Counted from the stretch's first letter, positions 18,475 through 30,335 are shown. The stretch is DNA of 64,000 nt from Plasmodiophora brassicae (GCA_036867785.1 CP145414.1:806001-870000), one strand, 5' to 3'. Translations and numbers: made by a program. The notes: generated by a model not told the origin, from the sequence alone.

Positions 18475-21263
18475 CTACGCCATTATATTGTCAGGAAGGC
18501 GTGATCTGAGGAAGCGCTGCTTGTCGGGTGCCGCCTGGAAGTCGCCTGCGCTGATGTTGACCACGGTCCAGCCATGGCGCGTCAGGACCCGACCCCTCAA
18601 CCGCAGGTTGCCGTTCCAGGCGTGCTGCTGGCTGGCGACGTTCCAGATGCAACAGGCGGGGCTGATGACTTCAATGGCGACCCTGTGGTCGGGAACGGCG
18701 ATGTCGAGCGACAAGCCCGTGTCGGGGCAGGGTAGGACGCGCACGAACGAGCAGAAGTTCGGGTTCAGCATTGCGGCGATCTCGTCGGCGACTGGGTTGG
18801 GCGATCGGTCGACGCCGGCGTGCATGGCGCCCGACCACGACCTGAACACGGCATCGGGGTCGTGATCGTGGGGCAGGCGTTCGGCGAGTCTGTCCACGTC
18901 GGGCGCACCGACCGCAAGCCTCCATTGGTGAAGCTGGCGCCGTCCCTCAGCACTGAACTGATCATTGACCTGCAGCGCACGATTCAGAATCGCCAACGCG
19001 ACCGCCTCGTTCGCGGTCATGTCGTTCGCGGCGAGCGCCCACGCCATGTTCGCCACCGACGCCGCGTCGAACTCGTCGATGTGCTTGGATAGCTCGTGGA
19101 ACAGGGTGACGTCGTTGTTGCCCGTTGTGGCGAAGGCCCACGCCATGTCGGCGGCCGCCTGTGGCGCGATACCCTTCTGACGAATGTGACCAATGGCGTA
19201 GCGCGCGATGGCGTTGAACAAGGTCGAATCCTGCAGGCCGGCCTTGGCAAACGCCCAGGCCAGACGCGACAGGTCATTCACCGAACCGGAATCCATGATG
19301 GACTTCGCGTGGGATCCGAACGACTCGAAGATGTCGCGATCGACGACCTCCAGGGTGGCCTGTGCCCACAGAATATCGGCAATGCCGCCCATGGCGGACT
19401 CGTGCAGGAGCATCTGCGCCTGTTCAGTCAGGGGCGCCAGCACGTCGCTATCCGACATACGACGGGAGGCAAACGCCCAGATCAGGTAGGCGGCATCCCG
19501 GAACGTCATCGAGGACAGGAGCCCGTGTGCTCGCTCGCCGATCACATGGAACAGGTCATCGTTGTCGACCTTGGCAACAGCGCACGCCCAAGCGATCCGG
19601 GACAGGTCCCCAGCGTCGAGCGAATTCACATGCTGAACGCATCGCTGAGCGATCGCAGCGAACAGATCATGATTAACGATCTGTAGGGTTGCAAATGCCC
19701 AGGCGATATCCGCTAGCTCCACCGGCTTCAACGTCGTGATGATGGAGACCGTTCTGTCGGCCACGGCGGCGAACAGGTCGCCGTTCTGAATGGATAACAC
19801 GGCGAACGATTTGGCCAGGATGGCGAGGGCGTCGCCGGTGAACGTCTGCGTTCGTTCCAGGGACCGTTGTTGGACGGCGGCGAACAGTTCAGAGTCATGA
19901 ACGCCCAGCCCGGCGAACAGCCAGATGAGATTGGCTAGGTGGAGACCGCATTTGAATTCGTCAAACATTTTCAGGGCCTGCTGCGAGATCTCGGTGCACA
20001 ACTCGTCGTCGCGAACGCGGAGCGTGCCGAATGCCCAGGCCAGTTCCGCCAGGGGTTTGGCCTCGAAACGCTCAATGCCGACGATCGCGTTGGTGCAGAT
20101 CCACTTGAAGAGGTTGTCGTGCTTGATGCCGACCTTGGCGAACGCGCAGGCGATGTCAGCAAGGTGCTGTGGTGGGAACTTGTCGATAAGCGTGATGGTG
20201 CGCCCAGCCAAGGCGTTGAACACGGAATGGTTCGCGATGCCCAGGTGCCCATACGCCCAGGCGATCGACGCGACGTTGTGAAAGTTGAACGCGTCGACGC
20301 CAGCGACGACGTACTTGCTGACCGCGTTGAACAGCGAGTCGTCGTTGAAGCCAATCGTGGCAAACGCCCACGTGAGTTTGGAAAGGTTCTGCCCATGGAA
20401 CGAATTGGCACGAATCGTCTGCTGGGCGATGGCGTGGAATAGGTCCTGGTTGGCAACGCCGCTGGACGCGAATGCCCATGCCGTGTTGCCCAAGTCGAAC
20501 ATGGTGAACTTGTCGATGTTGGCGATTGCCAACTGCGCCACGGCGGTCAGTAATTCGGCATCGCGGAACCGGTGCATCACAGAGGCGGCCACCATCTCCG
20601 ACAGGGCCCCGGGGTAGACCTCGATGCTGCCGTTCAGGGCGATCGCCAGGGCGCGCTTGTAGAAAACGGGATCGTGAACGCGGCCCCTGGTGAACGCCAT
20701 CATCATCGTCCAGATGGCCTTCCCGTCGAACCCCAGCAGGTCATCGCGAACCTGGGCCAGGATCACGCGAAGCAGCTCCTTACCGGCGGAACGGCCTACA
20801 CGACAAGGACGTCAGGTCAGCAGAGAAATCACGTGCGCTCCAGCGTACTCAGTCGGATGCCCATGAGGCGTGTGATTCGCGATGCGATATGCGGCAAATA
20901 GAACCATTCCGAGCGATTGTCGCGAACCAGCTGCGGAAGCGTATCGTAGACGATGCGAAGGTTGAGTCGTTGCTGTTCGCTGAGCGGTCTCAGCTTACTA
21001 GCATCCTGCGCCCGCTGCAGGATGGCGTCGCATTTCTTCAGCGTCAGGGCGCGCGGATCGGGCGCTTTCGTCGGCGCCGCCGGCGCGTCGGGCCGCAGCC
21101 TGTCCTTCGGCTTGTACGCCGTCCGGACGCCCAGCGCGTCGTGCATCCAGTTGCCCAGCATCTGCGAACGGGTGACCATGTGGCGGACGCGGCCGCGAGC
21201 GAGGCCCGCCGCGACGAGGAGCGCCATCGTCGTTCGCCGAGTGCGGCGGGCGATCCCGGCCAT
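18475..21263 (-). CDS. Heptatricopeptide-repeat RAP-domain protein
   Basis: Two exons (21263-20849, 20795-18475) around a 53 nt intron encode 911 residues. The N terminus is Arg-rich and free of acidic residues (MAGIARRTRRTTMALLV...), a likely mitochondrial targeting sequence. About fifteen HPR repeats follow, such as NTAWAFASSGVANQDLFHAI and DIAWAFATLQIVNHDLFAAI. The C terminus is a RAP domain: LDIAVPDHRVAIEVIS, then LRGRVLTRHGWTVVNIS and DKQRFLRSRL, the putative nuclease-fold RNA-binding module of this family. By homology it should act in mitochondrial rRNA or mRNA processing. The first exon shares the pattern ALTLKKCDAILQRA with LTLRQCDVFLNRI of the gene at 24973-27554, showing common descent. 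Confidence 0.85.
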
Positions 21264-21746
21264 CGTGTGACGCCCGCCACGCGCCCCCCGCTCGCTCTGC
21301 CGGTCTGCAGCTCCGTGCTGCCCGCAACTATGCAGGTAACGTACATTCGTAGGAAGTAGGTAAGCACCTAGTACATACTGTACGTAGCGGGTAGCGGTCC
21401 GCCTATGACCTCTGACCAGCCCTTCGGGGACGCCCGTATGGCCAGTTTCCAGCCCGCCAGTGACGGCACCGTCTGGACTATTGCTGCCACTTCCACACGG
21501 GTACTATGGCGTGTACGTATTTGAATAAACGCCAAATCACACCCCCGCGCCCCAAATACGAGATTGTCAGATCAATGACGAATCCATCCTAGGGAAGACA
21601 CTCGAATTTACCGCAGCTTCCGGGGCACCGCATACGAACCGCTGCGTGCAGTGTGCGGTCACGTCGTCTATTCCCGCAACAAGTGCGGGCTGGCCAACCA
21701 GCCCCCAGCTGCAATCAGTCGTCTACCGTTGCCGGTCTTGGGTGGA
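21264..21746. other. Intergenic
   Basis: Divergent promoter region between the RAP protein and the membrane protein gene. No gene, repeat or RNA feature is evident. The reading frame of the downstream gene extends 32 codons upstream of its first ATG, but only from a GTG. Confidence 0.4.
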
Positions 21747-23006
21747 ATGGCCAGCAGGCTGGAGGCTGTGCCTCGTGCGGTACTCGCTGTGGTAGCCGAG
21801 TTCATACCGCTGCCGTTCCTATCCGCCTTGGCGAACTGCAACCGGCACCTTCGCAATGAGTCGTTGCATATCGTTCGCCTCGTCCTGCGGCGGTATCGCC
21901 CTGCCATTGTCGCCAATCCGTGGTTCCTTCGGTATGCCGTCGCGATGCGCATGACTGGCATTTGCATTGTGTACCCGTTTCCGCCCGTCAGCATTCGAAA
22001 CAGCATTCAATCCTGGATTGACAAGCTCGCCATGCAGTACGCTCAAGAGAGCACATTGTTCGACTCGTACCTAATGGGTTCTGCATCTTTGTCAACGTCC
22101 CCTGGTATGGCTCGTGCCGAGGTCGTTATACAGCATTCCAGTCCACGGCGACTCCCAGCAACGATCGCCATTCTTACAGCGTATTATTTGTCTCCATTTG
22201 CAGACGATCTCGATCACATGGTGAAAGCCGTTGCCGGTGACCTGTTTCTGACGACGAAACACGGGATCGTTAAGAATCGCCGTCGCGCGCTGGACGCTCT
22301 TCTTCACCTGCTGCGGGCCATGTCGTACATTCCTGGGTTGAAGCTCGAGTCCGACTTTCTGCTCAAGGTGTCACCTTTCATGACCACACCGTGCCTATTG
22401 GCAGACTTCGTCAAAGTGCCCTGCGTGCGGGAAGCTCTATCTGAGGCCGGGTTCAGCCACTGCGACGTGCCGATTGTCAGCTCGGCGCATCCTGTGATCG
22501 CGGGACTCTATCACCAGTGTGCCCGTCACGATACGGCCGCGATCGACAACTTCCACAACTGTGTTCCGCTTCTGGCTGAACTATTTGCCCTGCCGGAGAG
22601 CGAAGTGGTTGCCATTGCTGCACATGTACCCCGCATTGAACCGCATATCGACGGCTCGCTGAATGATGGTCACCCCGACGGCTGGCAAAGGACCGAGTTG
22701 CTTTTCGCTGCGTCCTCGTTCATATGCCTTTTCACGATTGCTATAGGCAACCACTGGGCCCTGCCGATCATATGGGTCTATCATCTGGGATGGCTCGCAT
22801 GCGGTTTGCAAGGTCCTAAACTACAGGCCTTGATTTCCTACGTGTACCTGGTCGTGAGAGCGTGCGTAAGCCTCGCCCTGTTAGTGTCGCTCCTCATTGC
22901 TGGATCTGCCTTGGGGACAGTGGTGTTCGGTGTGGACATTGTGTTCACGACCGCGCTTTTGACCGAAGGGACTCGTCGTATGTGGCGTTTCTGCCGACCC
23001 CGTTAA
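21747..23006 (+). CDS. Hypothetical membrane protein with F-box-like N terminus
   Basis: Single exon, 419 residues. The N terminus (AVLAVVAEFIPLPFLSALANCNRHLRN) has the spacing of an F-box helix pair (LxxLPxxxLxxLxxxCxxLxx), but the match is weak. The middle is globular and unrecognised. Residues about 325-405 contain three to four hydrophobic helices (LLFAASSFICLFTIAI, LPIIWVYHLGWLACGL, ACVSLALLVSLLIAGSAL, VVFGVDIVFTTALL), so the protein is probably membrane-anchored at its C terminus with the N-terminal part in the cytosol. No close family is recognised. Confidence 0.6.
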   Translation: MASRLEAVPRAVLAVVAEFIPLPFLSALANCNRHLRNESLHIVRLVLRRYRPAIVANPWFLRYAVAMRMTGICIVYPFPPVSIRNSIQSWIDKLAMQYAQESTLFDSYLMGSASLSTSPGMARAEVVIQHSSPRRLPATIAILTAYYLSPFADDLDHMVKAVAGDLFLTTKHGIVKNRRRALDALLHLLRAMSYIPGLKLESDFLLKVSPFMTTPCLLADFVKVPCVREALSEAGFSHCDVPIVSSAHPVIAGLYHQCARHDTAAIDNFHNCVPLLAELFALPESEVVAIAAHVPRIEPHIDGSLNDGHPDGWQRTELLFAASSFICLFTIAIGNHWALPIIWVYHLGWLACGLQGPKLQALISYVYLVVRACVSLALLVSLLIAGSALGTVVFGVDIVFTTALLTEGTRRMWRFCRPR

Positions 23007-23628
23007 TGAATACAGCGTAGGGAATCCTAATGATGCTAGACGAACAATCTATTCCTGGGAGCCAAACGCAGACGCTCGATCAGACGACTGTCGGACTGTC
23101 GCTATCAGACTTTCATGGAGCAGACCCCGGCGACTCACTGAATTACTGTGTAAGCCGACTTATCGTACGAGGGGCGCGTCACTGACTAAAGCGCAACATT
23201 TACATGTGGCCTGCGCGAGTTAATGCGTTCAACGGCAGCAGGCCAAAGGCGGGTAGTTAGAGCCACTGTCCAAGACCTGCTCGATCGCACTGATAAATTT
23301 CTGTCTGGCAACGCCATGCCAAAGGTTGTTCTCTTTGCTCGCGAGGTTGTCGTCCCCCGCGAAGAGTCGATCAAGACGGTCCGACGTGCGCCGCTGAGTG
23401 ACACTGGTCGGCATGTGCGCTCGAGACAATGCCTAAATACCGAGCAGGGCGTGCAGCCTTTGCGAGGATACCGTTCGCCTCCGTCAGGCCGTCTCGTGCC
23501 GCGGCGTTTTCGGCGGGGCGTCCATTTCAGGGCGCCACCGGGGTCAAGCTGGTTTCGTGGCCAGTGCCGCAGGTGGCAGTTGCCCCTGCTGGAGTTGTTT
23601 TGCGCGGCGGAGTCGGGTCCTGTGTCGA
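23007..23628. other. Intergenic, with a doubtful minus-strand frame
   Basis: A minus-strand frame at 23229-23429 (66 codons) has protein-like composition (DRLDRLFAGDDNLASKEN, FISAIEQVLDSGSNYPPL). I cannot support a start or a second exon, so it is not called. Overlapping plus-strand frames look antisense. Confidence 0.35.
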
Positions 23629-24899
23629 ATGCTATCGCTGCCGAATGGACGCCTGCGCAAGGCGGCCATGTCGCTCATTCACGGCCAGCGGCGCAGGAGT
23701 CGCTTGGCGCTGCTCGTTGTCGCCTCTTTCGTCGCTCTGTGCGCGCTGTGCATGATGTCGTATTCCGTGGCGGACAACCTCGGCATGATTGACACGCGGG
23801 TGCCGCCCCATCGGCTGCCTGCCAACCTGGCGTCCGACCCATACTGGTCCAATGCCGATTGCCGACAATCGGTGACGTGTCGAGCGTTTGCACGGATTCG
23901 CTACCTACGCGGGCGTGCTCGACAGACGAGGATCCCCCAAATCATTCATCAGTCGTGGCGTGATGTGCACGTGCCCGCGAGGATATTTGGGCGCAAAGAC
24001 TATACAGACCTTGTCCCTTGGATACAGTCGTGGACGAAGAATCATCCAGCGTGGCGGTACGTGTTCTGGACCGACAAGGACAATTACGAGATGGTCGAGA
24101 CGGCCATGCCCGAGTATCTGTGGGTATACAAACGCCTATCAGGTATTATGAGGGCCGACTTTGTACGATACGTCATCATGTACAAGATAGGGGGAGGTAA
24201 TTGCCGTACAGTGGATCCTGGGACGTATGCCAGGGAGCTGATGGCGTTCGCTCAGTGTACGCTGACCTGGATTTCGAGAGCGTCCGGCCGCTTCCTGATT
24301 CCGTGACGTCGTTGGACGCGTTCCTGAGTTCGGAGCCGATGATACATTCCAGAGTGTACAATGGGCGCAATCGGACGGTCTGCAATGCGATCATTGGAAG
24401 CCGTCCTGGTCACCCATTCTGGTTGACCGTCATCAAGGCCATCGCCGATCATGTTGCCAACGATGGATGCCACGACCCAGGTCGGCGAATGACGCCGGCT
24501 TGATCTTATCTGGACTCTGATCGTTGCTTGGCAGTGGACTGTACCGGCCCTCGGCTGCTGGAGGGCCTCTTCGAGAAGAAGCACGTCCAGGACTTGCTGA
24601 AGAGGCCTGGTAGCGGGTTGACCCTCTTCGAGCCGCACGTGTTTTATCCCGAAGTCTCCGTCTACAACATCGACGACATGAAACAGCGTTGTCTATCGCC
24701 GTCACCGCAAATGAAGGAGGGCTGTGATGCCCTGGCGACCTGGGTCCCTGGGCAGAACCGTCGCCCGGACACGCTCGCTGAGCATCACTGGCAGTGCTCC
24801 TGGTGCGCAAGGAGGAAACAGGAGACGGCCAATATTGCCGACATTGTCCCAATATCTAGACTGGAGCGACCGTTCGAGGATAGGCTCCAGTGGCAGTGA
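23629..24899 (+). CDS. GT32-type glycosyltransferase (OCH1-like)
   Basis: Type II membrane glycosyltransferase, probably Golgi. Three exons (23629-24196, 24256-24480, 24535-24899) around 59 and 54 nt introns give 385 residues. A signal anchor lies at about 27-47 (LALLVVASFVALCALCMM). The catalytic domain begins IPQIIHQSW, continues with WRYVFWTDKDN and MRADFVRYVIMYKIGG, and has the sugar-nucleotide and metal-binding DXD motif in VYADLDFE, assembled across the first intron. Later conserved pieces are IGSRPGHPFW and the HHW of AEHHWQCSW. This fits the OCH1/GT32 family that adds mannose or other hexoses; the exact donor is not deducible. The start could also be the ATG at 23674. Confidence 0.85.
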
Positions 24900-24972
24900 A
24901 CCTACTGCCATCTCGACATACACTAGAGAGGATGCGAATTGTTAATGTCCGACCGGCACCTGTCAAGACGCG

Positions 24973-27554
24973 TCACGTTGTATGTACACAGCGTCCGATT
25001 GCTGTGGGCAGCCGCTCTGTCAGGAAACGCGCCTTATCACTCTCGTCCTGGAGGTTGGCCCACTCGTGGAAATTCACGTTCACGACTGTCCAACCATGCT
25101 GACGCAGCAGGCGATGCTTGAGCTGTGTCCTGCCGTTTAGGCCGAGGTGGCCCGTTGCGATGTCCTGGCTAAACCGGCATGCCCCGTTCATTTCGACCGC
25201 CAACCTTGTGTCCCGGATCGCCACGTCGACAACGAATCCGGTATCCGGGCACGACACGCCTTCCTCTAATGAGCTAGATGTGCACACCTGTTGAAGTAGA
25301 TGAATGACATCAGCTAGAAGGTCATGGCTGGCTAATTCGTCTTGCATCGGACACGGTATCACGGCAGAACGAGGCTCTTGAAGACTGACTTGCCAGTCCT
25401 GCAAGAGCCGACGGCTTGCGGCGTCCAACCCGGGCGTCGACGCGAACACACGCTTCACGAGAACGACGACCTCCTCAGGCACAGTGTGGTCGGCAACAGC
25501 AAAGGCCCATGCCACCTGTGCCAAATCTGGTGGACTGAACGTATCTGGCGCCACTGACACACGGTTGGTCACTGCATCAAGCAGGGCGTGATCACCAATA
25601 GCGCACACCGACGCAAGCGCGAACGTCAGCATGGACAGATCCCGAGCAAGGAATTCGTCGCAACGGGCAACGGTGCGTCGTTGGATCTCGCCGAACAACT
25701 CAGCGTCTTTAACAGCGACACTCGCGCCAGACTTATCGATGGCGACGCGCGCTTCCGAAAACGTCGATGCGATGCGAGCCAGCTGCCCAGGGCTGAACGT
25801 GTCCAGCAAATTGGTGGCACGTTGTGCAACCCGTCTGAGAAACTCCCGTTGCATGACGGCGACAGGCGCCAGCGCTTCGATGAGCTTGATGAGGTTCTCC
25901 GCGTCGAACAGATCGATTATCGCAACGCAACGGTGCAAGGTCACAGTGAACAGGTCGAGGTTCACAGCTGTGCACCTGCTGATGGCCCATGCCATTCTGG
26001 AGAGGTCCTGCGGTTTGAAGTCGCTGATGACAACAATCGCGCGTTGGACAAGCAGGTCCCCGGCCAGGTCGTTCCGCAGCATGCCAGCACTGGTGAAGGC
26101 ACACGCCAGATTGGTCAGCGCCGGCGGTTGGATGGTAGACACAATGCTGACCAAGCGACTCGTTGCGCTATGGAACAGGTCCTTGTGCTTACCACCCAGG
26201 CCGAGACGGGCGAATGACCAGAGGATATTGCCCAGGTCGTGGCCGGTCAGTGAATCGATCAGACCGAGTGAGCGCCGCGCGATGGCGTCGAACAGATCAA
26301 CATGGACGATCCCTAGCGACGCATACGCATTGGCAACAGTGGCCAGACTTGCAGCGTTGAAGGCGTCGATCCGGTCGGCTGATCGACGCCCAATTACGTC
26401 GAACAGGTCGGCGTCTTCGATGTTCAATGAGGAGAACGCCCACGCGGTCGTCGCGAACGCTTGTGCATCGAACGTGTCGATGATCGCAACGCTGGCGCGA
26501 CCGATGGCGCTGAACAGATCGTGGTCGGTGAGGCCGAGCTTGGCGAACGCCCAGGCAGTGTTCGACAGGTGCTGGCCTGTGAACAGGTCGATGGTGGCAG
26601 TAGCCTGGTGGGACAGCTTGGCGAACAGGTCGCCGTTTCGAACGGAGAGTGTTGCGAATGCCCATGAAGCGTTAGCGACGTGCTGCGGTGCCAACGAGCG
26701 CACCTTCGCGATCGCACATCCCGCCAGAACGTCGAACAGGACGTCGTTGTGGATGCGCATGACGGCATAGGCCCAGGCTGTGTTCGATATGGCCTGGGCG
26801 TCGAACTTTGTAGCGATTGCTGATGCCCTCTCGGCCATGGCATGGAACAGGTCGCGGTGCATGACGTTCAACTTGGCGAACGCCCATACCACAAGCGATA
26901 CGTTCCTCGCGTTCATCTGCCCTGGATCGGCAATCATTCGGCGGGCGACGACGTCTGCTAACCGATCGCAGCGGTAGCCGAGGTGGGCGGCCGCCCACAT
27001 CGTGACCGTCAGGTCGGTGAGCTGGGCGTCCTGCCGCCCGTCCACGAGACGCGCCACAGCGCGATCGAAGAATTCCCGATCACAACTGCCTGTCTTCGCC
27101 AGCGAATGTAAAAGGATGGCGACATCGCGGCCGCTCAGGCACGCAAACTCGTCTCGTACAGCCGTGCGAACGCACAGTGCAACATCGGCAAGTCGATGCG
27201 CATCTGGACGAGCAGGTCAGGCAGTGGTTCGCCACCGGGGCGGGAAACGATACGCCTACCCGAATGAGATGGGACCAGTTTGACGAGTTTGGACAGGATG
27301 TGCGGCAGGACGGCGACGCCGTTGCGTTGGCAACGTTGAATGAGTGGGGGGATCTCGACGAGCAGCGACTCGGCACGAGGCGGCAGCTTGCCGCGCACGT
27401 GCTGACGTACGATCCGATTCAGGAACACGTCGCACTGCCTCAGCGTCAGCCGATGGCGTGGCGCCCCGGACACTCGCCGGACGCCCCGCCGGCCGGCCCA
27501 CGTCCCAGCCCGAACGCCGACCCACCACCCCCAGCAGCAACACCATCTAATCAT
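24973..27554 (-). CDS. Heptatricopeptide-repeat RAP-domain protein, second copy
   Basis: Two exons (27554-27260, 27203-24973) around a 56 nt intron encode 841 residues. After a short Trp/Cys-rich N terminus and an Arg-rich stretch comes LTLRQCDVFLNRI, matching the paralog at 18475-21263. About fourteen HPR repeats follow, for example NTAWAFAKLGLTDHDLFSAI and TVANAYASLGIVHVDLFDAI. The RAP domain at the C terminus reads VDVAIRDTRLAVEMNG, then LKHRLLRQHGWTVVNVN and ARFLTERL. The putative start (MIRWCCCWGWW) is hydrophobic rather than a classical presequence, so the exact start is uncertain. Role by homology: organellar RNA processing. Confidence 0.85.
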
Positions 27555-27584
27555 AGCGTCGCAACAAGGTGGGAGACACCAACA

Positions 27585-27782
27585 ATGAGCGGGCTGCCCG
27601 TGGAAAGGTGCCAATCCAGTTCGGCGTTGATGCTGCTGCTGCTGCTACTGGTCTGGAGCGCTGCCGTCGTAGGCCCTGCCGCCCAGTGCGACGATCGCAC
27701 AGCGATGGTGCCCTTGTTCGTCATAGGGTCCACATCGTATTGCCCACTTGACATACCAAACGGTCATACGAAGTCATTGTGA
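27585..27782 (+). CDS. Small secreted protein (tentative)
   Basis: A 65-codon frame from the ATG at 27585. Residues 15-30 (LMLLLLLLVWSAAVVG) form a strong signal peptide, with likely cleavage after an Ala near AAQCDD. The mature part is short, with two Cys. A 40 nt GT-AG intron at 27763-27802 would extend the protein into GDANSLNGLPMVSGDAAAL and beyond, to at least 27937, which is plausible but unproven. It lies head-to-head with the RAP gene. Candidate secreted or effector-like protein; no family. Confidence 0.45.
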   Translation: MSGLPVERCQSSSALMLLLLLLVWSAAVVGPAAQCDDRTAMVPLFVIGSTSYCPLDIPNGHTKSL

Positions 27783-28095
27783 GCAAGCATCCACCTCTCT
27801 AGGCGATGCGAACTCACTGAACGGATTACCCATGGTTAGCGGCGATGCCGCAGCGCTCCCCACACCAACGGTCTTCGGACACCATGCGAGCACGTCTTCA
27901 ACGAAGAACACGTTCGGATCCGGATCATCAACCAGGTAACGCAAGACGGAGGAACGAGAACGATCCCAAAGCTGTTCGGGAGGAAGCAACGGCGCCAGCA
28001 ACGTATCCTGACCTGGGCACTGTGGCCGGCCAGCGATGACGTCACTGGTAGACGTCACGGCATCGTTGCCGCGTCAGATACATTATCTGGTAGCC

Positions 28096-28302
28096 ATGGC
28101 GGTAACGTCGAGACTGCTGTTCAGGGTGTTCCTGCTGCTGTCGTTAATCTCGCTATGCGCTTCTTGGCATCATTCCCACCTGCATGACGATGACGATGAC
28201 GACGACGACGACGACTTCCATCATGGCCACGCCCCGCATCACGCCCACGAATTGCATCACGGCGACGTTGGAGGGGACCTGTTCCCCTGGATCCTTGGCT
28301 AG
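28096..28302 (+). CDS. Small secreted His/Asp-rich protein
   Basis: The 68-residue single-exon protein begins with a signal peptide (AVTSRLLFRVFLLLSLISLCAS). The mature peptide is extreme in composition: HHSHLH, a run of ten Asp, FHHGHAPHHAHELHHGD, then a hydrophobic end LFPWILG. Alternating His clusters and an Asp run suggest binding of divalent metal ions such as zinc or copper, or of calcium, outside the cell; this is inference from composition. An in-frame ATG at 28036 exists, but the signal peptide argues for 28096. The Asp run is encoded by a GAC/GAT microsatellite, so length polymorphism is likely. Confidence 0.6.
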   Translation: MAVTSRLLFRVFLLLSLISLCASWHHSHLHDDDDDDDDDDFHHGHAPHHAHELHHGDVGGDLFPWILG

Positions 28303-28341
28303 TGCCGACCATCACGATTCGTTAAAGCGCGACGATAACCG

Positions 28342-30335
28342 TTATGGGACATCCCGCAGTTGTATTGCTTCCACTGCTTCACCTGTCCGGGTCGTCTGTC
28401 GCAGGTCGTTCACCATGGCCACGATCTGGTCGACATGTTGGGCAGATTGCATGACGATGTCGAGCGTGCGGTCGGCAGTCTGGAACGACACGCATCGTTC
28501 GGCGACGGATTCGCCGACGCCGTTCTTCAGGAACACGTCCGACCGGGCGGAATGCGCCTCGATCGACACAATCGCGCTGATATCGATGTACCGGTCACCG
28601 TTCAGCGCTGGACGGTTCGAGCTGCGCGCAGCAGGCGTTCGTAAGGAATGCATACCAGAGCACGGGTCGGCCCGGACGAACCTTCGGTAGGCGATGGAGT
28701 TGCGCGCCGGCAGGACGGACAGTTTGGCGGGATGGCCGCCCAGCCTCCCAACACAGAACTTGATGCACGAGAACGGCTGTTGCACTTGCACCGGACTTGT
28801 CGCCAGGGACGACAGCGACACAATCTCGTCCCATTCGTTGTCGGCGTCGTCATCGCCCTCGTGCTGCCATCACTGTCAGTGGGCGTGCGTAAGCTTGCTG
28901 CCATTCGAAACGCGTACGATCTTCTCCTGCAGCTGGCGCTGGAGCAGTCGGCACTGGCGGTGAAGGTCTCGATAGGCGCGCACGTGTCGCCTGAGGTCCC
29001 TGGCCAGCTGCCTGTTGCGCTCCTCGAGCCTCGCTATCCGCTTATCGTCCTGGCACTCGTTCAGCTCCGTCTGCGCCAAGGCCCACGATTAGTGCTCGGC
29101 TCGCAGTGACTAGAAACGATACCAACCTGGAGCCTGTCGACCACGATCTGCAGGCCTGCCGCTGGGGCCGGTCGCGCCGGTAAGCGCCGCGCCAGCGACG
29201 CGAACCGCAGCGTGTTCATGGTCTCGTCCCGCTGGTCAGCGCTGGCCGTGATCGTTGCAATGACCGCGCACGAGCAACGCCCACACAGGCCCGGCTTCAG
29301 GATCTCGGTCACTGTTCGATCCAGTCAGATCCGATTGCCGGCGACGGGTCCCATCGCCTCGGTCCGAACGTTTCGTGTCTCGGTACGGGACGTGCCCTGG
29401 GGCGGCCCCCGCTCCCAGCAACGACGCGATGACGCGATGCAGGCCCGTCAGCGACCGGTTGATGTGCCTGGCCTCCTTGGCGCGCTGTACGGATGCCCCC
29501 CTCGGATCGCATCGTTCGCTCCCGGCCAGGTCGACCAGGTTCACCACCGACGCGAACGCGACCGCGCTCGGGTCGTTCGGCGTCGACTCGATCCGGATCG
29601 TGAAGATCGAGTGGGATCGCGACGAGCGCGCGTTCTGCACCGTTGGTCCAACGTGGCGGCGGCGCTCCCCGGCGGTTAGCGCGTCGATCAGGTCGCTGGG
29701 GCTGCTGACGGGCACCTGGCGAAGCCCGGTGACGTTGGCCGACGATGACGCATGGTCGATCGACAGGTTCGTCCCACCGCCCAGCAGGCAGTTGATCCGG
29801 TTGTTGTAGATCTCCAGGTACGAGCACGACAGCGAGACGCGGCTGTGCGACGAGACCGATGCCACGTGCGCGAACACGTCCGATGCGGCCAGCAGCAGGA
29901 TCCCTGGCGACCCGCTCGTCCTGGACGGCCATTCGTCAGCACGAACCTACCAGACGGTGGCCGCCGCCTACCCTAGCATTGTGAACGTCTTCCCCGAGCA
30001 GGTCTGCCCATAGGCGAACACGTTGCCGTTGTCGCCTCGGCGGCAGGCGTCGAGGATGACACGCCTGGCGAACGCGTAGTACAGGTCGGTGGTGGACCCA
30101 TCCTCCGGACAGACGTAGTCGAATTGAAGGACACGGCCAGTCTACACCACCGACCGTTAACAACCGGCAAAGGTAGGTTGACGCCAGTGGTGGGACGGAC
30201 GTCGTCATCGACCGGCGCGATCTGGTCGCAGACGCCAGGGGCCGACCCGACTGGCCGATAGGCTCGAGGGCAGTCGGGCGATAGTGGGCGGAGGCGAACG
30301 GCGACCCGAATCTTCCCGCGCGTCGCCGGCGCCAT
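28342..30335 (-). CDS. Kinesin-like motor with C-terminal PH domain
   Basis: Six exons (30335-30183, 30141-29972, 29920-29370, 29311-29127, 29070-28918, 28863-28342) with introns of 41-58 nt encode 577 residues. The N-terminal motor domain opens GKIRVAVRLRPLSP and contains the P-loop GQTCSGKTFTMLG (Cys in place of the usual Gly/Ser), switch I NARSSRSHSIF, switch II VDLAGSE and HINRSL; HVPYRDTKLTEILK is restored across the third intron. The neck MNTLRFASLARRL leads to a short coiled coil (RIARLEERNRQLARDLRRHV). The last 150 residues fit a PH domain (PARNSIAYRRFV, RYIDISAIVSIE, CVSFQTADRTLDIV). The motor is small and the stalk very short. It is probably plus-end directed, with the PH domain binding membranes. 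Confidence 0.85.

Noticed and set aside
23223-23792. 189-codon plus-strand frame upstream of the GT32 gene
   Set aside because: It overlaps the GT32 signal anchor in another frame and most of it is Arg/Ser/Pro-rich without motifs.
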